From positions 248,001-312,000 of the forward strand of contig JAJJXM010000020.1 in the NCBI GenBank assembly GCA_024516155.1: 64,000 nucleotides of DNA, read 5' to 3'. Below the pieces are notes generated by a model. The model had not been told where the DNA came from. It searched no databases and saw nothing but the letters and a program-made list of their open reading frames with translations. The position numbers were made by a program, and so were the translations under genes. Each line of letters begins with the position of its first letter. The first letter of the stretch is position 1. The stretch comes from Pyronema omphalodes (lineage: Eukaryota; Ascomycota; Pezizomycetes; Pezizales; Pyronemataceae). Of the stretch, positions 20,813 through 31,944 are shown one piece after another.

Positions 20813-22587
20813 ACGTCAATGTGATTCCGACAAGATTCCAGCAGACGAAAAAAGTCATTCTTCCAAGCCCTGCTGCGGTTTACAGAAATGTTCAAAGTCT
20901 ACTGGAATTGTCAAAGAACTTCCAATTGACATCTGGATCAACAAAAGTTATCTACCAGCTGGAAAAAAAAAGAACGCTGCTTAGATTCTTCTGTATCAAA
21001 TAAAAGGAAGTCTTGGAGAACAAAAAAGATTTGTGTTTAATTGTCGATTTTTTTTTTTCTCTTTTCTTTATTTCTTTATTTCTTTTCAATTTTCAATTTT
21101 TTCTTTCTTTTTTTTTTCTTTTTACCGGGTTTGAGATTTCTTTTCTTTCTTTTTATTTGGGCGGCGTTGGTACTTTTTGTAACAAGGGAACCGGAGGTGA
21201 CCTGAAAGTGTGTCCTGAAAGGGCGCGGTGGTTGGGCGGGGCGGGGTGGTGGTGGTGGTGGTGGTGGTGGAAGAGATAAGAAGGGCTGTAACTATGACCA
21301 TAACCATAACCATAACCATGGCGGGTTCAGGATAAAAAAGAATATAGCAGGATTAAAAGAATACTTACTTACTTCCTTACTTTACTTACTTCCTTACTTT
21401 CGTTATGGGTTGAAGAAATTCTTGGATTCTTGGATTCTTGGGGTTATCGGATTCGCGGGGTTATGCTGGGAGATGTAAAAGAAGGTTCGGCTGGTAAAAG
21501 GTTAAGGGTTATAGACGATGATGAATACGATGGTAATACTCTTTTTTCCCTTTTTTTTTGCTTTTTTGTTATGGTTATGGTTATGGTTCTGGTTATTGTT
21601 ATGGTTCTGGTCCTGGTTGGTTATGGTTGGTTATGGTTGGTTATGGTTGGTTATGGTTGGTTATGGTTGGTTATGGTTGGTTCCGTTGGTTATGGTTGGT
21701 TATGGTAACGAATACAACACAATACAACACAATAGCGTGTTCGTGAATGAATATAAAAACCAGACAGAAAGAGAAAGAGAGAAATGAATACAATGTAAGA
21801 GTGCTGTATGAAAAGGTCCGCGGTTTGAGGTTTGCGGTCTGTGGTCTGCGGTCTGCGGTCTGTGGTTTGAAGTACAAAGCTTGAAGTTTAGGTACAAAGC
21901 TGTTGTAGAATATATTATTTTTTCAAAGGAAACAAAAATCAAAGAAGGGTTCCCAAGATTCTGAAGGTGCTTTTTTTTTTTTTTTTTTTTTGAATTTGTA
22001 GAATCGATCGAGATCATAGCTGGGTGAGATGGCGGGGTTATATGTATTCATGTTTATGGTGGTTAAGGTAGGGTAGGGTTGATAAGTAGGGTAGGGTAGT
22101 GATTTCAGCGAAATGGTGGTTGCGGACTACATGAATAAACAACCTGTTGATGGGGATTACATGTCGTGAATGTTTTGCCTCGGGGAAGTTCACCAGGAAA
22201 ATGTTACTTTGAGAGTCTGGATGGATATCCATTCAAAACCTCAGGAATTTCATCACCAATCATCTCACTTTGAAACTCATTTCATCTCTCTGCACCACAC
22301 TCAACAAAAAGGCTTCCAAAAAAAACTTGTTGCTTTACTTCAATGCACAATCCAATTCTTTTCTTTAAACTTTCATAAAAACATTCCAAAACCAATCAAA
22401 ACTACTCATAAACAAAGTTCAAAAATTCCATCACTAGTTTACCATACCCATACACTCATCATAATTCCACAATTTGTCAAAGATTTAAATAAAATTCCAA
22501 ACATGCTGTTGAAAATGTGGTGGCCAAAATTTACCAACCGACCACATATTCTCGCTTTCCCATTTGCTCCAACTAGCTGTACCGCCT
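20813..22587. other. Intergenic region with T-rich tract and GGTTAT-family arrays
   Basis: After the co-chaperone stop come a T/C-rich stretch (about 21,040–21,160), GGT triplets (about 21,245–21,270), ATAACC units (about 21,300–21,320), GGTTAT/GGTTCT units (about 21,568–21,610) and a 10-bp TTATGGTTGG array of about nine copies (about 21,615–21,707). No gene is supported. It separates convergent 3' ends (DNAJC7-like + strand, SF1 − strand). Confidence 0.6.
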
Positions 22588-24814
22588 CTACCGGTAGTAG
22601 CTTCCTCCGGGGGGAGGAGGTGGTGGCGGTGGGGCATCACCACCCGGTGGCGGGGGAGGAGGGGGTGCAGCTCCACCAGGAGGAGGAGGAGGGGGGATTC
22701 CATAACTAGGCGGCGGTGGGGGAGGGGGAGCACCATAGGGGGCTCCAGGAGGAGGTCCATAAGCCGAGCTGTAGCCCATTCCTGGAGCCGCGCCAGGGGG
22801 AGGAGGAGGGGGAGCACCCCAAGGCATAGCAGTAGCAGGAGGAGGGGGCGGAGGAGCAGACTGCCAAGGAGCGGGACCACCAGAGGGACCAGTTGGGGGC
22901 TGTTGCCAGGGGGCACCACCAGAAGGACCGGTGGGTGCCTTTGGTGGTCCACCAGGGCCAGAGGGTCCGGAGGGTCCACCGCCATCGCGACGTGCCCAGG
23001 GAGCAGGTCCACCAGTGGGTCCACGCTGCCAGGGCTTGAGAGGACGTCCGTCGGGACCGACTTCTTCGCCGCCATAGCTGTCACCGCCGCGGTAATTGTC
23101 ATAGTCACGCGAGGGGCCTGCTTCAATGCGCTGCTGAGGACCAGAGGATTCCAAAGATGGGGCATTGCTGCCGAGTTCTTGCATAAGTTGCTGAGTGAGG
23201 TTAGTATAGTTTGAGATGGGGCTTGGTTGGAGCTTCATGGAGGGGTTGGGCGGCATACCTCGTACTCGCGGTCGACAGCGTCTCCATGGCCGAGTCCAGC
23301 AGCACCAGGACGTCCAGGAGGTCCACCAGGACGGTCGTTGCGCCAGTTCTGACCACGCTGGCGGTCAGGACAATCGCGGGCCATGTGACCGGCGTTTCCA
23401 CAGACACGGCAGATGATGTTGGCGGTGAAGTTGCGCTGTTCGGGACAGTCATACTTTCTGTGACCAATTTGTCCACCTAAGAAGGATTAGTGCGGCTTCT
23501 TGTAACATGAAGAGTCTTATACATACAGTTCTGACATGCCTGGTTCTCGTCATCACGAAGGGTTCCGTTAAGAGCAGCGAGTTCACGAAGTTGGTTACGC
23601 TTGAGCTCATTTTGTCCTTCGGGGATGGAAGCTGCCTGAAGAAGTGTTAGCAAGTGATAAACTGTGAATCACATTAGAAACGTACGGTTTCAATAATGTT
23701 ATTAATCAACTTCTTTGCCTTGTCAACCTTGTCGGTAGTATCGGCCATGATCAGACAGTGAAGATCCTCTTCCTGGTTGGAAGTGTGGGCGGCGTCTGAA
23801 CGTCCTTTTCCTTCTTTTACGGATCCCTTTCCACGGATTGCAATTTTGGCGCCGGACTCTGTCTCCATTTTTTTGAGAGTGTTTCCACGGGGGCCAATGA
23901 GAAGACCAACTATTAGTGCCAAGAAACAATGGGACAATAGGTTAGCAATTTAATCATGTAAGTAGTGTTAAACAGCGGGCAAGTAGAACGGCCGGTGATG
24001 TCTTCGGGATATTAAATATCGCCGATAGCCATTTCTGCAGCTGGGATGGTAAGAGCAAAATGGTTAGGAGGGGAGTTAGTATACTAAAGTTAATCTCCGG
24101 ATAGTCATTGACTGGCACATAAATCTTCTCCTGGGTCTTGGTCGGCCTCCTGTAATCGCTGGGAGGGTGGTAGTTGGGGATGGTCTTCATCGCTTTGTCG
24201 ATCAATTTGTGGCGTTCATCCTCCAAGCGTTTCCGGTAACGGTACTCTCTGGTGTTGACACGGCGACCGAAGTTGTCGTACTGCGGCGGGGGAGAAGGAG
24301 ATCTACACGTCCAGCTTTAGTATTTGATATCAGAGCATAGATAAACTCTGGACTAACCGGTCACCCTCAGCTGGGACACAGTCGTTGATGCGTAGCTTCT
24401 GCGAAATCTCCTCAATACGCAAGTGCAGAGCATAAGCCTCGAGCTGCTCGCTTGTCATGGTAGCAAAAATAGCAGTGGGGAGTCCCATCAAGCCTGCGGC
24501 CTTATTGTCGGTCTGATCTCCCCATCTATTCTTTCTTTTGCGCTTCTTGGGTCCGTCCGGATCGGCAGCTATGTCACTATTAGTATTCGCTCATAGACGC
24601 GATTTTTTGGAATTTCATGATACTCACAACGTACTGGAGATCTCCCCCGCTTGAATCCAGTGTCTGAGGGAGAATCTCTGCTTGAGTACTCGTCTGCAGA
24701 TGGCGGCGGAGGAGTTCCAGAAGATTCGTTTGCACCATCACTGCCGCCGAATCGACGTCGCGTTCCCAAAGGAATGTTGTTTGTTCCGGTGATTCCACCG
24801 CCACGGTAAGACAT
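22588..24814 (-). CDS. Branch-point-binding protein BBP/SF1
   Basis: 589 residues from seven exons on the − strand: 24814–24628, 24568–24358, 24302–24085, 23909–23686, 23635–23527, 23476–23259 and 23190–22588. The protein binds the intron branch-point sequence (UACUAAC in yeast) and recruits U2AF/U2 snRNP in the nucleus. Seen in order: a basic [10 protein letters not shown] segment resembling the U2AF-ligand motif; a helix-rich stretch; a KH domain (~195–290) with the GPRG loop; two CCHC zinc knuckles ([14 protein letters not shown] and [14 protein letters not shown], ~312–350); and a long Gly/Pro tail with many PPPPP runs. Domain order and length match fungal SF1. The 175-nt intron between exons 3 and 4 is the longest, interrupts the KH domain, and begins GTATACTAAC, so it contains the protein's own target sequence. 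Its promoter is shared with the POP4 gene on the + strand. Confidence 0.96.
23910..24084 (-). promoter_or_regulatory. SF1 intron 3 with TACTAAC overlapping the 5' splice-site region
   Basis: Read on the − strand, the intron starts GTATACTAAC, placing a perfect branch-point consensus at intron positions +4 to +10. It is 175 nt, against 50–68 nt for the other SF1 introns. Retention, or use of an internal CCCAG acceptor about 44 nt in, brings a stop before the KH domain. Autoregulation by BBP binding is my inference. Confidence 0.45.
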
Positions 24815-25228
24815 AATGGCGACAAGTGCTGCAAGTTCTGGGAATGTCGTTTAAGCTGGTCAGGCGAGTCGGTGTTGTTGACAATGCCTCGATGGAGGTC
24901 TGGTGGTGGAGGGATAGGAGCCTGGAGGAGGTGAGGGAAGAGGCTAAAATAGCGAACGAAGATAGGCTAGAGTCCAGACAAGACAGCCCAACCTCAGAAG
25001 AGGCTGACGACGGCTGATGTGGCGAAACCACCAAAAAATCCATGAGACGCGCCCCATTACACGCGCCAACCCCACCAATCCTCGCCATGTCGCCGCTCAC
25101 CATATGCCGAACGAAACTCCGACAACCAACAACAAAATAAAGCAGATTCTAATCTAACTCTCACTCGCTTTCGACATTCCATAGCCAAATATAAACCTTA
25201 ATTCGAACCATACCCTACCACCCACGCT
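24815..25228. promoter_or_regulatory. 414-bp divergent promoter, SF1 / POP4
   Basis: The start codons of SF1 (− strand, 24814) and POP4 (+ strand, 25229) are 414 bp apart with no gene between them. The spacer must hold both promoters and leaders. No individual factor site can be supported from the sequence alone. Confidence 0.6.
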
Positions 25229-25867
25229 ATGTCCACGTCGACCGTGCCCCCAGCCTCCGCTGACGCTTTCAGCCTTCTCAGCCTCTATCATACACCCGCA
25301 CTCGCCCTCGAGACTTTCACCACCAAACTCCAAAATAAGCCCTTAGCGCTTCACCCTACTCTTCCCGTCACCGATGCCCGTTCTCAGCGGCGCGACATCC
25401 GGGCTACCAAAAAGGCGTCTCGAGCCAACCGAAAGCCCGCTCCCTTAACAGCCAAAGAGAAGCGTCAAACGAAGGCACATGATCTACCCAAAAAGCTTTC
25501 ATATGAAACTTTCCTTCCGTTGCATGAGCTCTGGAAAACCTATGCGATGAATCTACAGGGGGGAATGGCTTCTTGGGCAGCCATGGATCTTCACGGGGCT
25601 TTGGTGGAGGTTGTTAGGTCAAGGGCTGTCGGTAGGGTGGGTTTAAAAGGGATTGTGGTGAAGGAAACCCGGGCGGTTTTGGTTTTGGTGACAGAGAAGG
25701 GAGAGGGAAAAACGGTGCCGAAGGAGTTTACAGTATTTGGGGTTACGATACCAGGGAAACAACAGGGAGAGGAAAAGAAGTTGGAACTATTAGGAAACCA
25801 AATGATGTTTAGAGCAGCAGAGAGGGCGGGGAGGAAGTTCAAATCTAAGGCTATGCTGGATTTGTAG
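25229..25867 (+). CDS. POP4: RNase P/MRP protein subunit Pop4 (Rpp29)
   Basis: 212 residues, single exon, ATG start. Pop4/Rpp29 is a core protein of nuclear RNase P (tRNA 5' maturation) and RNase MRP (rRNA processing). The N-terminal third is basic and variable (KKASRANRKPAPLTAKEK). The following SYETFLPLHELWKTYA segment and the C-terminal Sm-like barrel are typical of the family: DLHGALVEVVRSRAVGRVGLKGIVVKET, then TVFGVTIPGK and a final FKSKAMLDL, compared from memory. The barrel lies at about residues 115–212. Length fits fungal homologues. It is divergent from SF1, so two RNA-processing genes share a promoter region. Confidence 0.93.
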   Translation: MSTSTVPPASADAFSLLSLYHTPALALETFTTKLQNKPLALHPTLPVTDARSQRRDIRATKKASRANRKPAPLTAKEKRQTKAHDLPKKLSYETFLPLHELWKTYAMNLQGGMASWAAMDLHGALVEVVRSRAVGRVGLKGIVVKETRAVLVLVTEKGEGKTVPKEFTVFGVTIPGKQQGEEKKLELLGNQMMFRAAERAGRKFKSKAMLDL

Positions 25868-26298
25868 TTATCGTAGAGGGACAACTGCATGTATCCAATA
25901 TCTGACATATGCCGCAAGTAGCTAACAGCAAAACTTTCATGAAGTTCCATTGCTGCAAAAGTATGAATGTGTTTGAATTGAATACTCATTCAAAAATAAT
26001 CTCAAGACGACACATGTTTTGCCAACATAGGTATGACACGTGATGACTAAGCATTCCACTCTCAGCAACTTATTCTTCGTTGTCAATCACGACGAGCTCA
26101 ACCCGGTAACCATGAGTTGAGTATAACAGGAAACTTTCGCAGTGTTTGCCTCTTTAACCAAAGCATTGCCAACATCCAGTGAAATTTTAAAACATAACAT
26201 TAAAGCATAACACAACCCCCCCCCCCCCCCCCCCACAGAGCCAAATGTCACCTCTAGATTCCTCCCGAGTGCAAGGTGAAGTACTGCCGAATAAAGGT
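25868..26298. other. Intergenic, with poly-C tract
   Basis: It separates the convergent 3' ends of POP4 and the next gene. A C homopolymer of about 18 bases lies near 26,217–26,234. Nothing else was recognised. Confidence 0.6.
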
Positions 26299-26950
26299 CT
26301 ACTTTCGGTGATTCATGGCAGCCCACCTACCCGAGCTTGACTTAGAAACCTTGTTGCCGGAGGAAGACATCAGGTGAAGTATATCCTTCTTGTTTCTCGA
26401 GGACTCGGAGGCAGCCTTGCCCGAGGCCGCACTTTTGCGCGGAGATCCGACTGGTGCGGCGTTGGAGATTGCGATAGGAGCCCCCTTATCGGCAGAAGCT
26501 GGCTGGGAACCTGGAGCTTTTTTACGCTCGTTAAACGCCTTGCGTGCGGTACCAGGCTTGACAATACGCCCCATGGCCATTGAACGAACGAAGGTTTCAA
26601 GTTTGTCCAATTCTCTGTCTCGGTTCTCTGAATCACCATATGAAGTTAGCCACCATCATTATCAATCGGATTAACTAGGGAAATAAGGAGTGAAACTTAC
26701 GGAGGTGCTGGCGGGCATTCTCCAACCGTTTCATAAAGTGTGCGTTTCTTTTCTCTTCCTTCTTCTCGTAGCCCGTCATTTCTGGCAAGGGACGCCTGAC
26801 TGGAGTGGGTTGGCTCCTTGCCAACTGACGAGCTTTCACGGAGTTGAAGGGAGTGCTGGACAACTTTTTGGTGCTTGAATTATCACGACCCTGGATGTCG
26901 GTGGCGGTAAAGACATCGGAGGAAGTCTTGCCGTTTGATGACATGGCCAT
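26299..26950 (-). CDS. Small protein of unknown function
   Basis: 192 residues from two exons (26950–26701 and 26627–26299), with a 73-nt intron (GTAAGT…TTCAG). I do not recognise the family. The first ~45 residues are Ser/Thr-rich. A charged, probably helical stretch (about 50–110: GYEKKEEKRNAHFMKRLENARQ, then RDRELDKLETFVRSM) could be a coiled coil. The C-terminal half is Ser/Ala/Lys-rich and likely disordered, with SPRKSAAS resembling a CDK-type site. No signal peptide or membrane segment is present. The ATG at 26950 is the first in frame; an open stretch upstream lacks an ATG. Exon lengths sum to a multiple of three, and codon texture is like its neighbours. Confidence 0.7.
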
Positions 26951-29150
26951 TTTCTGTGGTAGTCGAGTGGTCAACTTAAATTGTCATTATGTCAGTAACG
27001 ATGAATGGGAAAGGATGGGGTGTATAACAGACTGACTTTGTATATAGGGGTTTCGGATCGTCGTTCAGTTTACCTTGCTCTTGATGTAATTAAGACAAAA
27101 GGAGGGTGGAAACCGCTGGATTAAATATTCGGAAGGGAAATCAAATCCTTCGACTGACTCAAATACTCGACAGGGCTTGCCATTCTATATAAAAACATTT
27201 GTCGAGACAGGGGGGTGTTGAGCACCTTTAGCAGCCATTGAGTCTCAAGGTATACCCCGAGGGCAGTAGGACAATGAGGATGGTTCAACGTTGAATCAAA
27301 AGACGTTGATCGACTATTTTGACCACAGAGTGCCATTCTTGAGTTCCTGCAGTCACGGTTTCAAAGTTATCCAAAACTAGGACCACTCCCGCCTGAGCCA
27401 GAGCATATCGATATGCTCATTAGCTATGTGTTACCAGTACTGGGGGATTTAGACGAGGAGGAAGCCATACTATCTCTCCGTTCATATAAAACGAGAGGAG
27501 AAGCAGATCCTGACTAATATTTGTCTTCATGAGACTGTCGACTTGTTGGCTGGTTGTCAAACGTGTTAAGAAGTGCTTTGGATGCAACATAACAACTTGT
27601 CGCACGATCCAGTGTTGGATGGTGTTGATCCAGTCTTTAATAGTACATGATTGTATTATAATTTGATTTGAATGGGAGAAAAGACTTAGCTAGATAGTCT
27701 TGGTTATCTGCCCTCATTCGAATTGTTCAAGTAATCCGCAGCCGGTGACACGGGTAGAGATATTCATGATAAGTCACTCGGGAATAGGGAAGAATGTCTA
27801 ACATGGTTTACGTAGAAATCCTTCCGACCCCCCATATCTGCATTACCGTACACAGATCTACGCCAGCCTGATCCAGGTCCGAAGATTGCGGTTTGGCGTT
27901 CTCGTTCCAGGCTATAGTATTGATGACGTAAAGGGCGTCTTCTGGTAGAGAGGGTCGCCGCAACGTCCTGAAGATAGTCTGAAGGTAAACGGTGGAAACA
28001 TTAGCTATCGTACCATTCGATGATAGGCTCCTGCCCAAAGCAACGGCATATCGTGCTTAGCAAGAACGGATCTGTTGTCTACGACTTTACCCAAAATATC
28101 TATGCAAATTATGATCTAAAGATACATACCTGTGAGTAAAATGAGGTGCTTGTGGCCTTCTAAAATTTTACCCTTCATTCTCCCAGTGTCAGTGTATATC
28201 AGAAATAGGCCTTTATAGTTTTTCTCATCAGTCATACTTCGCAAGCTGTTGCATTATAGTATCCAGGATACTTTCTGCTCACAAAGCTTTGTTCCGCTCG
28301 ATTGCAATACAAATAGAGCAACTTCAGCCTATTATTAGTTCATTTGGGCTGCCTGTAAATTTCATAGGACGGTACAAGGCATTACAACTTTACCGTACCT
28401 GAAATCATAGGGAGTTTTACTCTCCACTGAACCAATCTAGTTCTTATCCAACTATCCGGATCAATAACTAATTATCATTCCTCAGGATTAATGCCGGCGT
28501 GAACCTTTGTAATCATCAAGCGACATGCCACGTCAAGATGAATCCAATTTTACTGTTCCCACTTGATCAAAAATACTCCTCCCCTCCTTTTCGAACCCTC
28601 CGGCCACAAGTGGTCCATAGAACACTTCCCGCCAAGAAACAAACGCGTGAAGTGGCACTTCCAAACTCTCCTGTGATTAGCAAAACCGATGATGATAAAT
28701 GGCATAAAATTTGACAGGAGTAACGATTGGTTCTGACAGGCTACGTAGCCACGAAGCCCGGGAGGTTTCGGCAGGCATGGATGAAAGTTCGGAGAGGTTG
28801 ATTGCGACAGGGGCATTGGGCGAGTGTTCTTTTATGTGCGGGGTGCAGTGGGAAGTAATATGAGATTTAAGTGAGAGTGAAAGGAATGTGGAGACAGCGG
28901 GAACAATTAGTTTACGAGGAAAAGAATTGGAAACCGATGGAGGGGAATCTTGATTCATGTCCAAGTTATGGGCTGTTGAGAACTTCTGAAAGCTTCTCCT
29001 TTTCTGTAAGAAAGTTTAAACTCTAAAATCTCTATTAAATCATGTAGTATCATGCAGGTATTCTATCTAAATATCTAACCAAACGCCAATCTAAATGCCA
29101 AAAATAAGAAAACAAGAGGAAATTTACTCTAAACCAGACTGCCCGTTACA
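26951..29150. other. 2.2-kb stretch without a supported gene
   Basis: Only short open frames (under about 90 codons), with no recognisable domain and many stops. Coding-like patches near 27,390–27,520 and 27,810–28,030 might be decayed gene remnants, but I cannot assign them. The right-hand end (from about 29,030) begins the duplicated segment. Confidence 0.45.
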
Positions 29151-29161
29151 TCATGTTAAAT

Positions 29162-30055
29162 TTATCCATGGTACATTCCGTTGTCATAACCAGTTCCATA
29201 ACCCTCGTACTTCCCTTGGTACCACTTTCCGTCGTCCTGAGGGCGTCGGTTGGCTTCCGCCTCTGCCTCCCGCTTGTTGTATTTGCTAGGATACCACTTT
29301 CCATTGTCATAGGCAGTGGGATATCCCTCGTACTTTCCGGGGTACCACATACCATTGTCTTTCTGATCCCTCTTCTCGTACTTTCCAGGGTACCATTTTC
29401 CATTATCATAATGTGTTCCATGTCCTTCATATTTTCCCTCGTACCACTTTCCATCGTCCTGAGGCCGGCGATTGGCTTCCGCCTCTGCTTCTCGCTTATT
29501 GTATTTGCTAGGATTCCACTTTCCATCATCATAAGGGGTTCCATGTCCTTCGTATTTTCCTCCGTGCCAAATTCCGTCATCTTGAGGGCGGCGGTTGGCT
29601 TCTGCCTCTGCCTCCCGCTTGTTGTATTTTCCTGGATACCACTTCCCGTTGTCATAGGCAGTGGGATATCCCTCGTACTTTCCAGGGTACCAGATTCCAT
29701 TATCTTTCTGATCTCTCTTGTCGTATTTACTAGGGTACCATTTTCCATTATCATAGTGTGTTCCATGTCCTTCATATTTTCCTTCGTGCCACTTTCCATC
29801 GTCTTGAGGACGGCGGTTTGCCTCTGCGTCCCTCTGTTCTAGCTCCTTGGGATCCATAACATTTGATAAGGTGCCTTCAAAGTCTGGGAGGAAGGGTTCG
29901 TCAATGGTGGCTGGTTGTGGATCGGTGGTGATGGGAACTTCGACGGTGGCATCGGTGACTGAGGTAAGACTGGAGTCGGCCTCGGTAGCGATTGGGATTG
30001 CGGTAATGGAGGAAATAAGGAGAGTAAAGGCGAGGAGATTATTGGGGAACTGCAT
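29162..30055 (-). CDS. Secreted kexin-processed repeat precursor 1 (GKY repeat)
   Basis: 297 residues, no intron, ATG start. A hydrophobic signal peptide (~1–20) is followed by an acidic pro-region (~21–74). Six peptide units of ~33–41 residues follow, five of them ending in Lys-Arg, the site cut by Kex2-type proteases in the Golgi. Each full unit contains two versions of a DNGKWYPGKY motif. Units of one class begin EAEAEA after KR, as in yeast alpha-factor precursors where Ste13 removes Glu-Ala pairs; others begin DQKDNG. The last unit ends in a short YDNGMYHG. Expected products are secreted, basic, Tyr/Trp-rich peptides. Role unknown: candidates are signal peptides, cyclised (dikaritin-like) peptides or cell-surface components. 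No DUF3328/UstY-type cyclisation gene lies in the window. Paralogous to the 33,071 gene. A − strand TATATAA lies upstream near 30,260. Confidence 0.85.
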   Translation of the reverse strand: MQFPNNLLAFTLLISSITAIPIATEADSSLTSVTDATVEVPITTDPQPATIDEPFLPDFEGTLSNVMDPKELEQRDAEANRRPQDDGKWHEGKYEGHGTHYDNGKWYPSKYDKRDQKDNGIWYPGKYEGYPTAYDNGKWYPGKYNKREAEAEANRRPQDDGIWHGGKYEGHGTPYDDGKWNPSKYNKREAEAEANRRPQDDGKWYEGKYEGHGTHYDNGKWYPGKYEKRDQKDNGMWYPGKYEGYPTAYDNGKWYPSKYNKREAEAEANRRPQDDGKWYQGKYEGYGTGYDNGMYHG

Positions 30056-30257
30056 TATGGCGGTATTTATGTGGAGGGCCAGAAATTAATAGAGAGAGAA
30101 AATTCGGATGAAGATTATCAATTGCGAAGTAAAGAAAATTGATAAAGATTTTCGGAGGTGGATATTATTAAAGGAGTAGTGAGAGACTGCGAAGCTCTGA
30201 TACCAAGCTGAGGATGTTGAACTGGATGAGGATTCAAAAAAACGAGGAATCTGCGGC

Positions 30258-30442
30258 AAGTTATATAGCATCCTCTATCATGATGAAATGGCTATGGCGT
30301 TTTCCTTTTTCTTCATGGGTGGCTTTGCAAGCGTTGCTCCGCCGTTTCTAAGATGAGCATGCTCACGATGTTGTTGCTCCATAAATAGATCATGTCATAC
30401 AACGTCAACTCTGATCAAGATTCAGCCGCATGCATGCAGTAA
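30258..30442 (-). promoter_or_regulatory. Conserved upstream block of precursor 1
   Basis: About 185 bp is nearly identical to 34,140–34,323 upstream of the paralog, although the DNA just outside has diverged. It contains TATATAAC (− strand) about 200 bp before the start codon, and the palindromic GCATGCATGC. Conservation suggests a shared promoter; specific factors are unknown. Confidence 0.5.
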
Positions 30443-30506
30443 GCATAGTAAACCTTTTTCTAGATTTTTTGTACTCTACATATCATCAGCGACGAATCAG
30501 AAAGGA

Positions 30507-31564
30507 ATGCCGCTACCAATGTTTCTGTGGGCCGACGGAATTGCTGTGGTCATGAAAAGTGTGGCTGGTGGTATTTTCAGCCTCGAATGCCGATGGCTCG
30601 GGTCCGACCCTTTGCAAGCTGACGATGCTTCGACTCGCCACGGACGTTTCCGTCTAATTTCCCTTTCCATCAAATATTTGGTAATTTTTCACCTCCATGA
30701 AAGAAAAAGCGTTTTACTTCAATCAAATTTAGTACCTCCTGGTGCCCCAGCTTTTTTGTAGTGTCCGAACCGAACAGATACGTACTATGGTTTCTGGGAT
30801 ATCAATTTTCGTACCGACCCCGGGAAAACCAAACTCCCGATGAACCTCACCTACGTAGATAAAGCACGGTGTACCAACCATGCTAAAAGTAAGTCCACAG
30901 GTTTATAATGTAATAGCGGTCGCTTGCGGATCTCAGCGGCTGAATAACCTGGACCAATGAGTAAGACCAACATTTCCCCCTATCATCATTAAGTAAGTAC
31001 TTTTTAGGACTGTTTCAGGCCCACAAGTCACTATACGTCAGATTACTATACTGGTACAGCAGGCATATCATGAAATTTTATCGGACATGAAGTTTTGCAT
31101 GGGCAGTGCTGCGTTGGTTATTCCCGGTTAAGTATGGATTTAGATGTCTGAAAATAATAAATTTTTCTCAAGCACCGGTAGATACCTGTTGACTCTTCGT
31201 CATGACGATAAAGGCTTCTAAGTGCTCCAATATTAACTCTTATGAAAGTTACCCTGGTAGTAGTTTCCTAATTTAAGGTCAAGAAAATCGAAATGGTTGT
31301 GTATGATGCATATTGAAGAACTGTATCCACAAATTACCATTTGGTAGGCTATCTAATAGACTGACGATTCTCGGTCTCCATGCTCGTTTCCTATATCCTA
31401 GGGCCCGAGGACCCTGCTTAATGCAGGGAAGTCAAAAAATGGTAACGAGCGTAAGCGAGTACGTGTGGCTTGGAATCATATATGTATACATATATGAGCC
31501 CTGTGAGGCTGAGCATGTATATGTATGTAGTGAACTTCCAGCTACGCTATCAAATAAATGAAGA
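30507..31564. other. Decayed right arm of duplication copy 1
   Basis: No gene is supported. The sequence aligns with 34,400–35,440 with many transitions and small gaps, as expected for unselected DNA. Confidence 0.5.
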
Positions 31565-31944
31565 TTGGACGAGGCCGAAACAATGCAGCGAAAGGTCCTG
31601 AAGGGCTACAAAGTCATCCTAGTCGAACATCATCCACATACAATGAGAGTCATGAATAACCTTGCCCTCACCCTTCAAGAGAAGGGAAAATTGGACGAAG
31701 CCGAAGCACTTCAGCGAAAGGTTATGCAGAGCTACAAAGTAATTCTAGGAAAGATCATCCAGAGACCTTAACAGCCATGAGCGATCTCGCATACACATAT
31801 TACGACAAGTCTTCCCTGGATGAAGTCATGGAAGTTATGGAGGAGGCTGCGTCCCGCATGTTGCGGATATTGGGAATTGAGAATGAAGCTACTAAGTCTG
31901 CTATGGCAGCATTGAATATGTGGAAGACGGAAAGACAATACTAG
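31565..31944 (+). pseudogene. TPR (kinesin-light-chain-like) gene fragment, frameshifted
   Basis: The frame opens at 31,565 with LDEAETMQRKVLKGYKVIL and a second TPR unit (LDEAEALQRKVMQSYKVIL). Near 31,752 the natural continuation DHPETLTAM lies one base out of frame. After that shift a third unit continues to a stop at 31,942–31,944. Such units are typical of the TPR arrays in fungal NLR-type (NB-ARC/NACHT–TPR) and kinesin-light-chain-like proteins. There is no N-terminal domain or ATG-started full-length frame, so this is a truncated relic lying between the two duplication copies. Confidence 0.75.

Larger units (their letters stand above)
29030..31520. repeat. Segmental duplication, copy 1 (direct, ~2.5 kb)
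   Basis: This segment matches 32,935–35,420 in the same orientation at an offset of about 3,905 bp. The match covers the repeat-protein gene, its upstream region and about 1 kb beyond. Shared landmarks include CCCTGCTTAATGCAGGGAAG near 31,412 (CCCTGTTTAACGCAGGGAAG near 35,315) and ATATCAATTTTCGTACCGA. Coding parts are nearly identical. Flanks are much more divergent, with many C/T and G/A differences. Confidence 0.85.
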
